A program made the position numbers and the translations under genes. Source: Acanthopleura granulata (Eukaryota; Mollusca; Polyplacophora; Chitonida; Chitonidae). From it: a DNA stretch of 64,000 nucleotides. The DNA lies in assembly GCA_016165875.1 (NCBI GenBank), contig JABBOT010000007.1:15837441-15901440 (forward strand), given 5' to 3'. Shown in pieces: positions 28,147 to 40,200 of this stretch (positions are counted from its first letter, which is position 1; each line of letters begins with the position of its first letter). Under the pieces are notes generated by a model. The model was not told the origin of the DNA and made no database searches. It worked only from the letters and a program-made list of their open reading frames with translations.

Positions 28147-31100
28147 GTAAGTATATTTAAAAACAAGTTATAGGGGCCCACTGGTATGAATATAAATCGG
28201 ACTCTCTGTCTTTCGAAATGTTATTGGCAATTTCTCTCGTTTTAGAGCGCAGTTAGCACTTTTTTCAGTGTTCGTAAAATTGTAACCAATAAATCATATT
28301 AAATTTACCTATAGATGTAGGCCTACAGATTTAATGGGGTTTAAACCCTCACAGCACCCCCAGTTTGCACGTTTTCTCTTCCTTGAAAAGAACTTATCAG
28401 ATGCTGTTATCATTTTTTGCTTGCGATTGTCTTCAAACTGGAACACCATTGCTATAAAATTTTACGACTGTTATATGTATACGTATCATATATGTGAGTT
28501 CAAATCCATTTTCCCTGCGCCAGCTGAGGTGGATTTTGGGGATTGTCAGCTATATGCAAGTGGCTGAGCCGACATTTAGATCTGCTGGTTTATCTGTCCA
28601 TCGGAGAAGATTTCCAGCCTGAACAAGATGATCCCAAACTTGCTGTAGAGACACATCATCTCTGTTGTATACGTGTACATGTTACCGCAGTGCTGAATTG
28701 AGAGCTTAACCTCTTTGCTCTACGAGCACAACTCTACATATCAGAAATTGTGACCTATTACAAAAAAGAACAACAGAGCAGATACTAACCACCGACTGGT
28801 TTTATATGATTGCTTAATTAACCACCCCACCCCACCTCTTTTTCCTCAGTGACACAGGACCTTAATTTTCTTGATCGCCGTCTTCAAGTGCAATGGTCTT
28901 GATGAATACCTAAAAACCCTATTAAAATACTACATATATGAAAGCATGACTAAATATTGATGTAAATAGTCTGTGGTTGCTTAATGTGTATGTATGTATG
29001 TATGTGTGCTTGGTTTCAGTCATATGACGAGGAGCGTCCTTAAAATGTAGACATATTGTGTCTCCATGTGGCAGGGCGAGTCCATGCCGCCAAAGTGCTG
29101 CCTCCACTGGAACATCATGCCGAAGACATCAAACATTGACATCCGACCCAGTCACATTATACTGACACTTATAGCCATTGTCTGAAACGCGTTGAATAAC
29201 TCTACCAGGGCACAACACTCTACAGAAATATTCTTGAGATTAAGACCTATACATTCATCTTCTGAAGTTGTCCTTGCTATCACTAGTATGTCTTCTGTCG
29301 TTTGTTCAAAATCCGATTTGGATTATTTAATAATTTGATTTTTGTTCAACCACATATACTCAAGAATGTTTGAGTAACATATATATATATATATATGTAC
29401 TAAGTGAATCAGGCGATGTTTTTATTTTGGAAGAAACCAGAGCATCCGGAGTAAAACGCACATCTTGGCAAGAATATACTCATGAGCTTCATCGTTCCAT
29501 TCAATTGCTGAAGTCAAACGAGTTTCAAAGAACAGCGGAAATGGCGCCAAGAGCTCATTCCGTCTTCGCCTTGAAAGTGGAGAATCTGCAAATTTCAGTT
29601 CTAAAGCGGGGACTGAACCCACCTCCCGTGGTTGAAAAAAATAAATTTAAAACAGACTCGAACCTCTTTTAACCACGGATTTCAGATGCCGTGTTGTGGC
29701 TATGAGTAATAGGTTGTTGACGGGCACGGTCAGTATGTATAATTCTGCATGCCGCGCAGCGAGGGATCTACTGTATACTTGCACTCGATACCTTATGCCT
29801 TCCATATTACCATTTAATTATATCACTGTGGCAAATTCAACTTCAACGTTAAATTCAAGCTGCTCATTGCTTGACAGACTGTTTACTTTCCAAGTCCGGA
29901 TGGGAAATTTGCTTGTTTCAAATCTTTTACCTCACAAGCAAGTGTCTGTTTTCCTCAACTTTTCCACGGAGGCATATTTATTTATTTATTTATTTCATTG
30001 TTGTAAATTGCACACTGTATATACGGATACTTCGCTTGCAGGACGGCTGTCAAGTTTATGGATGAAGAAGAAACTAGGTAAAATCACCGGCCGTCGCTTT
30101 ATACCTGTAAATTAAGATAACACAGCAACATTAACCAGGGGGAGCTGGAATCGCGATCCCATGGAGTAGGAGCCTGTCGTCTGAAGTGAGAGCGACACTC
30201 TATAAATCCCACTTGGATCATAAGTCCGAGGGATATGCTGTCCATCGCCCACAAAGTGCTGTCGCAAGAGCCTAAACGTTAAAGTGGAGAGTAGCTACTG
30301 GCTTATAGGTGAACATACTGTTTAACTCTTGAATAAGGGAGATAGCTCTGGCTATATCATTGGTCTCGGTCTTGCCAACATTACAGCATAATAGACGACA
30401 GCACATGGAGCAACTAGAGCAGCGACACATGTATGATAATTGGCAAATGGTTACAGGCAACTAGCGAATTCCTGCCTCAGATCAGCTTATCTCAGTTAAG
30501 TAATTTTTAAAAGGTACCAACTTACACGTCCCTTTATAATTATAAATAAGTCGTGCACACGAGATCTTCACTGAGTCGTGCTCTTCAGATAATTGACCAA
30601 TAGAAACGCACAGTTATCTCAGGAGCACTACTTAGTGAATATGTGCTCACGACTTACTGAAAAAACACAAACACAGACACGGAAAAATTTAAATACTGTT
30701 TTTATTTTATTACCAATATTTTTCTTTTGCAGCATGTCACTTCTAAATTTTAAAAAATCCAATATGGATTTGTCCAATGTGGGCATTGAACTCGCATCTA
30801 GCGTGCCGTCAACATTCACAGCAACAAATATTTGTAAAGATAAACAATTCATTTCTTTAAAATTTACGTCACTGAGCCCCGATTTACCTAGTTCTGTATT
30901 GCTAAAACTAAACATTTCATGCCTTATACTTGAATAGTAGGCCACTGTATACAGGGTTATTTCCATATTTGAAAACATTTCCACTTGTAAAAGGATTAAA
31001 ACAAACACATTATTTTTGAATACCCAGGTAAAAGTTTCCAGCAATAGTTAAAAAAGCAGAAAAACTTTCACACATCTGTGCTTAGAAAGCACTGTAACAT

Positions 31101-32011
31101 AGGTTAATGTATTATAGCACATGGTTAACTTCCTATTAAAGCGACACCTCTATACAGCACACAACATCAGCATTGACTAAGTAATAAAATGCAGGTTATA
31201 TTTGGCTTGAAGAACTAGGCCGTGAAATGGTATACACATAGCGTGTTAAAGTTTTGCTCATCGTTTTCTGCTTGCTAATAATATGGAATTTTCACTACAC
31301 CGCGATTTTCCCGGGAAAATACAACATTTATCTTGCACACCATTCATTTCCACTTTAGAAAAGGAGCTGTTCGCACCCTTCGCCATCTGCATCTGTATCA
31401 ATGGCCGACAGTCATAGCCCAAAGTGCTTGTCTTGTTTTATCGTTTCATACCTGGTCTTGTGGTAAGACGGGGCCTCTGCATTAACTGGCGTCAGCCTTA
31501 TCGGCGATAGCATAATCTTGAAGCTTACACCAGGGATTGACCTACTTAATTGACATGCGCACAGTAGGATGAAACTTGCTGAAGCATTCATACTGTACAC
31601 GTTGAGCTGTGTGGAATTGTGGAGAGGGGATCTAATACCTGGTTTTAGGTAAGTTAGACAGAAATTTATATCTCGTTATTATGTACCTGTTGTTATATGC
31701 GACCCAAAGAAACAAAAACATCTCATTTACATTCATTTTTAGCGATTAACTACATTAAAGGCATGAGGTTAACAGTTTGTTTTACAAGTCCGATCTCTAA
31801 AACTTTTGTGCTTTGCCAAGATGGCTTTGACTGTTGGTTTTATGTGTGTGGAGGGGAGGGGGAAGGTAAAAATGGCTTCCTGATAAAATTGGAAGGCAAT
31901 TTAAAGTAGGGAGCACGTGCAGTTTGCTCCCTGTGTGGGCGTGAATGTTGTGTTAGAGACCATCGATGTGTGTATATACGGAACCAGCATTCCGTCGAGT
32001 TGGGGAAAATC
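28147..32011. other. No supported gene
   Basis: It contains the (GTAT)n-headed repeat, an AT microsatellite at 29379, and several open frames up to about 139 codons. None has recognisable domains, biased composition or a convincing splice context. Confidence 0.4.
28985..29160. repeat. (GTAT)n-headed dispersed repeat, copy 1
   Basis: A GTATGTAT run is followed by TGCTTGGTTTCAGTCATATG, ACGAGGAG, GCCGCCAAAGTGCTGCCTCC, GGAACATCATGCCG and CACATTATACTGACAC. The same order of blocks recurs at 44600. Confidence 0.7.
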
Positions 32012-32601
32012 TTACTGATCCCGTTGTTTAGCATTCATAAGAAATATTTCAGGTTCATTGAAGAGTTGTTCCTTGATTTCATTTGTTACGCTTTCTTTGA
32101 TGTCCCACTCACATATTTCCGGGTGATCTCTCTTGCCGTTGGATAAGTCACGGTCAAAATGCGTTCTAATATAAAAGTATTTTTTGGGCTTGCCCAACAA
32201 TAAAATTATGTATCTGTTGCTCAAAATCACGAACACGATCACTTGACAATAAGAGATAGAAATCGAAATCTCTCTGCTTTATGATATGTAAGTATTTTTC
32301 TTCTGGAAAACAATCACAACCTGGAAAGTCCCAAAGCTGAACTGAGTACATAATACCAGAAGCTTTTACTGTTGTTTCCTCTAAATTCTGAAATTGGCCA
32401 TTGGCTATTTCTGACCGGGAGATACGGCGTGACGCTCGTGGTCCTCCCCGTTATCCCTGTTTGTGCCGCGTCAGGTCCAGAAAGGCCGGCAAACGTGTTA
32501 ACGAACGTAGACTTACCACACCCAGTTGCCCCAATTACTGCCACATCCAATGTTTTCTTTTTGCTTTGTCTTTCCATCACAGTCAGGAGAAATCGTTTAG
32601 T
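32012..32601 (-). pseudogene. IRG-like GTPase copy C, broken
   Basis: An acceptor (cctcttttcag) precedes base 32601, and an ATG at 32577 opens MERQSKKKTLDVAVIGATGC followed by GKSTFVN, a canonical P-loop (GATGCGKS). After a frameshift near 32,420 the frame continues to LWDFPGCD (G3) and DFDFYLLLSSDR. After another near 32,200 it reads FYIRTHFDRD, where G4 has His for the usual Lys. An in-frame TAA at 32012 sits where the intact module has Tyr of RDRYDFPQL; DFPQL follows the stop. The helical tail is not recognisable. IRG proteins are interferon-inducible GTPases in vertebrates; invertebrate relatives are less understood. Either a pseudogene or assembly indels in a real gene; the nonsense codon argues for decay. 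Confidence 0.75.
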
Positions 32602-32635
32602 CTGAAAAGAGGAACGTTCATGATAGAGTGTGTTC

Positions 32636-32760
32636 ATCATCATCATCCTCATCACCGTCGTCGTCGTCATCATAACACCATTAGAAATAATAATACAGCC
32701 AAAACGACAATGACAATAACAGGAAGAAGAAGAAGAAGCAGAAGAAAGAGAAGAGCAAGA
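32636..32760. repeat. (CATC)n/(GTC)n and (AGA)n low-complexity tracts
   Basis: CATCATCATC, CGTCGTCGTC and AGAAGAAGAAG runs lie just upstream of the acceptor of GTPase copy C. They create spurious Ser- and Met-rich open frames. Confidence 0.85.
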
Positions 32761-33907
32761 ACAACAACGTGACATGAAGTTTTTAGGATGTCTCAGTTAA
32801 AGGAGAAGGCGGCGGGAAGTATTGGGCATATTTTGTGTTGGAAGTATTTGTGGTAAAACAATATCGTTTGAAGTTTTAAAAACGACCGTCAAACTCTTTC
32901 TTTAGATTTTTTTTAGTTCCAAGGCACCAAATTTTAAGGTAGGTCATAACACACACTCAATCGCGAATATAATACCTCCATGTAAAAGGGGACAAACCTG
33001 TGAAAATAATTTGGATCCACCAGAACGTAGGTTAATGTAAAGTCTGATTAGCGGATATGACATGAATCGACCCTTTTATAAATCATTTCCATTCTCTCTT
33101 TTGAATGTATATAGCGGTACTCATATACGGGTTGGAATTCACCTCGATTACGGATAGTTGGATGCTGTTCTTTGTTTTCTCAGTGCACAGAGAACAACGA
33201 AGAACTGGCAGGATGCCAGAGTGTGTAGATTTGGACGGTACAAACAACACGTCGAATACAGACGAAAAGGAGCGCGGTTTGACATTTCTCCGCTTGAGAG
33301 CGAAGGTTCCGATTCACGTCAATCAGCCATGATCGGGTCGGTAAAATATCCCCGTCCTCTTACAGCTACATGAGCTTACGGCGAAGAAGCACATGTTTCT
33401 TAGAGAACTTCTAAACAATTATCGCTCTTCCCCGTTCATCTCCTTTAAAGTATAAGCACGTTCATAGCTTCATAGCAGTCAGAAATTTCGGGCACCACAG
33501 TTTCCTCAACCTTTAATACCGACCGCCTTCTATTAAGTGAAAAATCCATACCACAACCTTAAAATCTCGTCAAATCAGTAGCCATATTTTTATCTTTTTG
33601 CCATGCATTTTGAGAAAATGTAAATCAATAAAATTATATGGCTTTCTCGTCAACACAGGGCATGCACGTGATCATATATATGCATTGGTATATTTCTGGC
33701 AAAATAGTATTCATGTGCACCAGTTTCTGTTAAACTAATGCGATATACAATAAACCCGGAAAGAAATTGAAATAAGCGCTATGGTTTTAGGAAAATATTT
33801 CACAAAAAAGTCTATTATCGGTACAAAGTTAGTGACGAATAATAATACTCAGACACTTGCCAAGCTATCGACGTTCGTGTAGCAAAGCTTCTCAAATAGA
33901 CTAAAGG

Positions 33908-34165
33908 GAGCCTCCGTGGCTCAGTCGGTTAACGCGTTAGCGAGGTGCAATGACCCAGAAGCCTACCAGCAATGTGGTCGCTGTGAGTCCAAGTCCAGTT
34001 CATGCTAGCTTACTCTCCGGCAGTACATGGGAAGATCTGCCAGCAGCCTGCGAATGGTCGTGGGTTTCCTCTGCCCGGTTTCCTCCCACCATAATGCTGA
34101 CTGCCGTCGTATGAAATAGTCTTGAGTATGGCGTAAAACACCAACCAAATGAATAAATAAATCAT
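33908..34165 (+). repeat. SINE, plus strand, full length with A and B boxes
   Basis: The head GCCTCCGTGGCTCAGTCGGT holds the A box (TGGCTCAGTCGG), and the B-box region is TGAGTCCAAGTCC. Body and tail (GTAAAACACCAACCAAATGA, ATAAATAAAT) are complete. It separates the two GTPase loci. Confidence 0.92.
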
Positions 34166-34648
34166 ATAGACTTTAAAAAAGTCTAATTTGTCGATGCCGA
34201 GGACTCTGGCTTAGCATTTCACAGCAACGAATCAAGTCATAAACTGACAGCCGTAAAAAGTTTCTAAAAGCCTTCCGATATAAACGCTTTTAGTCGTATT
34301 CTTCGGTTAGTTAGAAAATTTTACAATTTTACAAAATTTTACAAATATTTACAATTTACAAAAGCTTTTATCCATATATAAACCATGTGATGTTACTGTC
34401 AACTTCTAAATGCTTTTTAAAGACTTTACACGTTGATGTGCTTAAATCCGTTTCTGCAGTGGGGTTACATGCGCGCAGAAAGGAATCAAATAGCAAGTAA
34501 AAGTAAACTTCAAATGTTCAAGGCAACCACGAAAGTACTACTTTGACATGATGAAAGGCAAAATGCTTATTCAGAATAAACGCTCAAGGTCTGTCAGAAA
34601 CAGGCCATACCGGTTATTTACTCCGAGTCATTTGAAGTGCATGATTTT

Positions 34649-35746
34649 CTATGTGCTATCAACTATCACAATTTCCGCACACATCTTGTAAACGTAGGCA
34701 GCATCTGAGGCAAAATCGTCCAACATTTTTCTGAGAAAGCCATAAGTCATGCTAAAGGAAGCTCCCGCACTGATCACGGAACCAACGACAGGAACAACAG
34801 CTTCCAACACGGATGTAAAACCTATCTTCGTGGCAAATGATAATCCCACACGGCCTGCAACGAGCGCAGCTTTAACGTCAGCTTTCGTTAGTGATAATGC
34901 GCCTGTTTTCGGCATGGCTTTTTTCAAATTATCAATACATATGTGGAACTCCTCTGACAGCTGACGTAGTGATTTTTCATCGAGTCCAAACACTTCTCGG
35001 CAAAGGCTTGTTTCATGTACGAATATCCCCAGATCCACAGCCATGTCAATTCCTGATATAGGCACAGCTCCAGCACCCCCCGACATAGCAGCTGCTTTCC
35101 AGGTTCTGGATTTTAATGTTTCCTTTTTCATTTCAATCAACCTGTTAGAATGATCACTAAGAGTCAACGTCAGGGATTCTTTTTTCAACGAAGGCATGGC
35201 ATGGATTAAATGCTCTAGTAATTGTGGGAAATCATATCGATCTCTGAATACGTTAGATATAACGTAAATCCGAATGTCTGGAAGGTTAATTTTACTTTTG
35301 ATGTCCTGGACAATTAGATATCGGATTTTTTCTTCGCTCTCCTGACTCGAAACGGTTTCATCAAACTTCGTGCGCACAAAGAAAGAGATCTTCCCTCGTT
35401 TACTCAACTCTTTCACCAACCAGTTATCGTTGTCGGTAAAGCGTCTGGCTGATACAATAAGAAAAGAGTCATACATGTCCACATCGATATCCTTCAGATA
35501 GGATTTCCCAGGAAATGTTGATGATCCAACACCTGGAATATCCCAGAACCTGATGTTTTCGTTCTTTGGGAGGGTATACCATGAAGTTTTACTCGTGGTT
35601 TCCTTTACACCAACTTCAGCCGCCCCACTATCAGATGGTTTTAAATTTAGTATAGTATTGATAGGTAAGGACTTCCCAGAACCTGTTTCCCCCACTATAC
35701 CCACATTGATCTTGGCATCTTTCCACTCATACAGTTTAGACTCCAG
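34649..35746 (-). pseudogene. IRG/IIGP-like GTPase module B: long open frame, no start codon
   Basis: A 365-codon stretch is open from 35746 to the stop at 34649. It begins LESKLYEWKDAKIN, then GIVGETGSGKS (P-loop), RFWDIPGVG (G3), FFVRTKFDE (G4) and RYDFPQL. The C-terminal helical region ends PVVGSVISAGASFSMTYGFL, typical of the IRG helical domain. The size suits one IRG protein of about 400 residues. The catch is the start: the only upstream ATG (MDSDTESVKK) is cut off by a TAA at 35747, and the next in-frame ATG lies after the P-loop. It is therefore either a recent pseudogene, or an exon entered by splicing. It is fused directly to module A. The GTPase family call is strong; functionality is doubtful. 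Confidence 0.8.
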
Positions 35747-36400
35747 TTATTTCTTCACACTTTCAGTATCAGAATCCATCATATAAACTCTTTTCAGCGA
35801 AATCAAGGCATACCGAAAACTCGTCTTCAACTTTGGGAAGTTAAAACTTGAGACACGTCTGTTTCTAATGGCGAAAGTGGGATATTTGGAGAACTTGGTG
35901 CCGATTTCTTGAAACAGTGTTTCTGGTATTGTCTCTGTGCTTGTTGAGTCTGGCAATACGCCATCAATTTTAGTGCGGACAAAGGAGAACCCCTTTCTTC
36001 TTTTTGTGGAAGTGCTCCGCGAGCCACAACTCCGTGTTCTTAAACTATTTATCACATAATATCAGGAAAAAGTCGTATTTGTCCACTTGTATGGATTGTA
36101 AATACTTATTCCCCGGTTTCTCAACAGCCGTTATTTGCCAGATGGAAACATTTGGAAGAGCTTGGTAGACGTAGGGTGCACCCTCTGATGCCTTCGACAC
36201 ACCACGAACAGCCACACCTGCTAGAATGAGAAACTGTGATTTCCCTGCACCAGCCCTTCCTGTAATTAATACAGTGACAGGAACATTTCTGCATTCTCCA
36301 AGATCCTCCTTAATGACGAGAAGTAAAGCCGTAACGATTTCCGTTGTGGGTGGAGCGTTTTCTGCTGGCAGACCCAAAGTTCAACAGCTCCTATAGTAGA
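35747..36400 (-). pseudogene. IRG-like GTPase module A, decayed, fused upstream of module B
   Basis: A possible acceptor (ttgtctactatag) lies near 36,400. The P-loop is GRAGAGKSQF. The G3 region reads NVSIWQITAVEKPG, so the D-x-P-G motif is lost. KYDFFLILCDK then meets an in-frame TAG (36045-36047). FKNTELWLAEHFHKK continues, and a one-base shift in the AAGAAGAAAGGGG run is needed to reach FSFVRTKIDG (G4). The frame then runs to MDSDTESVKK and a TAA at 35747, beyond which module B begins without an IRG helical domain in between. It aligns block by block with module B, so homology is clear. Three lesions make an active protein unlikely. Confidence 0.75.
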
Positions 36401-36699
36401 CAACATCAGGATCCAGGGTAACGGAAGCTGTCACAGACTTAAAAGTCAGAGTTGTATTTCTGGATTTGTCCTCTTAATCCTGAATTTAATTTACCTTAAA
36501 CTTCTTTATAATTAGTTATATAAGTAGTTTCTATTGTGTCAAGAAAGTATAGGACATTTCTTATCATTTTTTCATCACAAATTCCCCACCTAAATCACAA
36601 TTACAGCTCTGCAAATTGTTGTGAAATTAACACAAAGTGTGACCTGTCTGCGACCACTGATCCTCGGAGCAGGAATTAGTCTAGCTGCTTAGAGAGAGC

Positions 36700-36960
36700 G
36701 TAGGATGCCTTCCTGGCTGCGGGGGTTAGCGTACAATGACCTAGGTGCCTCTCACCAATGCGGTCACAGTGAGTTCGTCCAGTTCATGCTGGCTTCCTCT
36801 CTCGCCGTACGTGGGAACGTATACCAGCAACCTGCGGATGGTCATTGTTTTCCTCTGGGCTATATGCCTGGTTTCCTACCACCACGATACTGGCCGCCGT
36901 CGTATAACTGAAGTATTCTTGGGTGTGGCGTAAAATACTAATCAGATAAACAAATCAAAC
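36700..36960 (+). repeat. SINE, plus strand, near full length
   Basis: A diverged head (gcgggggttagcgtac) is followed by body blocks CTCACCAATGCGGTCACAGTG, AGCAACCTGCGGATGGTCA and GCCGCCGTCGTATAACTGAA, and then the tail. Confidence 0.85.
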
Positions 36961-37096
36961 AAATCTGTCAATTGAGTTTGAATTTGTGTAGCTACTATAT
37001 TCAGCAACGTTTCGTTTTGCCGACTGCATTGGTGTTCATCGGCGAAAGAAAGTAGCCCATTTAGATTCCCCGGATTCCCACAATCAGACGATATAA

Positions 37097-37262
37097 TTGC
37101 TCCGTAGTTCAGCTGGTTAGCGCGCTAGCGCAGCGTAATGACCTAGAAACTTCCCACCAATGCGGTCGCTGTGAGTTCAAGCCCAGCTCATGTTGGCTTC
37201 CTCTCCGGACGTACGTTGGTGTTGGGTGTATGGCGTAAACACCAATGAAATAAGTAAATAAA
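37097..37262 (+). repeat. SINE, plus strand, with internal deletion
   Basis: The head is well preserved: TAGTTCAGCTGGTTAGCGCG (A box) and GTGAGTTCAAGCCCAGC (B box GTTCAAGCC). About 90 bp of the middle body are missing before GTATGGCGTAAACACCAATG. Confidence 0.88.
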
Positions 37263-40200
37263 ACGTACTGATTGAATAAAGGAGTACACGGCTTGGACCA
37301 ACTTGTTATAGGCGGAAAATGCATATTTTTCTCATTATCAACGAAATAAGTTTATTTTCAAGAGACATTGACTGTCATAAAATGAAGATGACTTCTTTTA
37401 AGTTCATCTGCAATGGCCAACGTAATTAAACGGCTCCTAAATAATGCAGCACCTGTTATAAAAACCTACAAAAAAGGCTTAAAAGCAAGAATGAGAGTCA
37501 TACTTCACCCAGTGCGGGTGGGGCTGTCCGACTCTTTCATGTGGAACATATAATCGGACGGATCCGCTACGCGAAATGCCATACCATTCTTCATGGCGAA
37601 AATGTTACTTGCCATAACAATGCTGGGAAGTCAATCGTGATGCCATGGCGAGGCGGCCACAAAGTCTAGGATATAGGCTATACATGGCAGCCACATATGT
37701 TCAACGTCCAAGAGGTCTGGACAACCTGGTCGACATGCTTGGAACAGTTTCGATCGTACTGTGTCCTTCAGTGACCGCCAGTAAAGGCCTATAGTGTGAT
37801 TCACTGTGAATCAAATTCAACCCTATGAGTAAATATTCTTTAATATTATATTTTCTTTTTCCAAATTTTTCTTGAAAGGAATAACTTCACTAAAAGAAAG
37901 ACACGGTGAGTGAAAGGACCATTAAAAGTTGTATCTGAATATGCCTTCACTGATTTACATTCACCAAATTAAATACAGTCTCATGGTGGGTTCCATAGAC
38001 CACATTGATAATGTTGGTTCACCAGTGACGTCGTGTGGACTTTTCTCTGACTCAAAAGTATAAATTCAATGTCATATTAGTTTTTCATACACAAACAGAC
38101 ATTACCTGGCTATGGTACACAATAACTTTATTCAGAGCTGAACATGAAGGTGCACAAAAGATGCTTTTTTTAACAACAATGTCATATAGTCCATAACCGC
38201 CACTGTAAGAATCCCGGGTTTAAAATTATGTATTATATCATTTTATTTGTTTTTTACGTTAACTGGGTCAATGTCTGCCTTACATTTTTTCCTCTGTGTA
38301 CGTTGTAACCTGGAAATCACTCGCGCGTTATCGAAGTTTCTGCGATTATGAGCTTCGTGTCACTGTTCATAGAGCGTACATTCTGGAAAGATGTATCCAT
38401 GTTGTAAACATGTTGACGATCAAAATATCCAGAATTTTCTTTACGTTAGTCTATAAATATGAGCGACGAAGATGTTAAGCTAGCAGTCATTTTGCTTATG
38501 GCCCCTTGAGAGCAGTCTTTAACTCAAGTTCATGTGAGAAGAGTCATATTTACTCCTGTCCACTTAGAATGATTTTGTGGGATTTGGAGATATCGGCTTT
38601 CATGCCATTCGACATGCGTCATTTGTATTCCGTTTTTCTGTACGTAGCACTATGTGAGCTTGTGTTTCACCGCTTGCTATTTTTCCGAGACGTTATTTTG
38701 GAGTTTGTATCGCTCATTGTCTGTATATGCGATTACGTGTATCATAGTTTACCCTGAAAGTGACTAGGGGTAGATTTCTGAGGACTGAAACATACATCGC
38801 CAGCTCGGCAAAACGGATGCTATTGTCAACCCGTCCGCCCTTGAAAGTTTTACCTGGCCAGGGAGTTGGATATTAAAACCATCGTCAGTGTTCCTCACTA
38901 CAGAGCTGTCATCCATCGATTCGAGAATTCCCAAGAACTGTGGGTTCTATATTTACGTGGACTGACTCGGTTATGGAAGCCGGCATATTCCATCCGGATT
39001 TGGAAGCTTTCATCAGTAAGAATCTGTATATTTTGTAATTATCTGCATTGTTTTGTAGGTTATTGTCCGTTGTACTATTTGTCTGTTTTCTTCAAATATA
39101 TGTATTTAACTGAGTCAAGCATCTTCGTGTTTCTTTGTTTGATCTTGTGTAAGGTCTATCGCTGTCTGAGAGTTGAACAAGCCATTTGTTTCTCATTTAT
39201 CCTCTTCAGTAGTGGTACCCTTACACCACCCTACCCCACCCCTACAATCAAAACCATTCTACTGTGTTTAATTTGGTGAAAAAGATCTAAACAATTCAGT
39301 GATGTTATTTTCCGATACAATCTTTAATGGTCTTTTCACTTAGCACAGCTTCATTTTTGTGTGATCATTCCCTTTCAAGCAATTGAATGCATCGAAATTC
39401 TGAATTCTAAAAGCTGGATAAATTTATTGACAATATCTTCCCGAATGAGCGATGTGGCAACAACATTATATGGGATTTATATTACTTGTGACATATGAAT
39501 ATATAAACATGATATTAGGCATTTATTCTTTTTAAAACCTATCTTGTTCCCTTTACAAATTGTGTGAGACGCTTGGAAAATTTATTCTCAGTACATAAGC
39601 CTGCAGGTCTCCTGTCGGTTGTTGCCTAGTAGAGAGTAACTTTTGCATGAAATAAATGCCCCTAGACAATATGAATATGTACAAGTTAGAAAAGAACACT
39701 AGTAAACTTAGTTAACTACACTAATTACAAGGTTTATACGTTTGAATTTTCTTTTTTAGGTTTATGTTAAGTTCAGAGGCATGGAATTTGAATATATGGC
39801 GACAGCCTATGTGCAGCCAAAGACATGACTTAACGGGTAACTATACACAAATGAATATTTATTACAAAGATACCATAAGTGTGTTAATCACACATAATTC
39901 TTATAAAATGTAGCTGTTGAATATATGACGTAAAACAAACGCATACTCAAGTACAGAGTATAACAAATTTTGCGTCGAATAATTTCCTACAAAAAATGCG
40001 ACATTCTGTCTAGCATTGTTCGAATTCCATTGCATAACTCGGGGCTCTGGGTTTTTGGTATAGGTCTGAAGGGCCTTTGAGCAAACTAAACCATAAAACA
40101 TATCTAGCCAAGTCTTTAAAAAAGAAGAAAGATGGAATGACTGCAGGCAATGGAAAACGAGTGAAGAATATATGATTAGATCCTGATGATTTTCCAAAAT

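Noticed and set aside
32602..32775. Ser/Met-rich N-terminal extension of GTPase copy C
   Set aside because: It comes from CATC, GTC and AGA simple repeats upstream of a good splice acceptor; the ATG at 32577 is the sensible start.
33908..34000. A functional tRNA gene
   Set aside because: A and B boxes are present but the cloverleaf is degenerate and continues directly into a SINE body and A-rich tail.
34649..36400. Reassigned stop codons or programmed readthrough in the GTPase cluster
   Set aside because: The kinase gene in the same window uses the standard code, the lesions include frameshifts as well as TAA and TAG, and the G3 motif of module A is lost, all of which fit ordinary decay.
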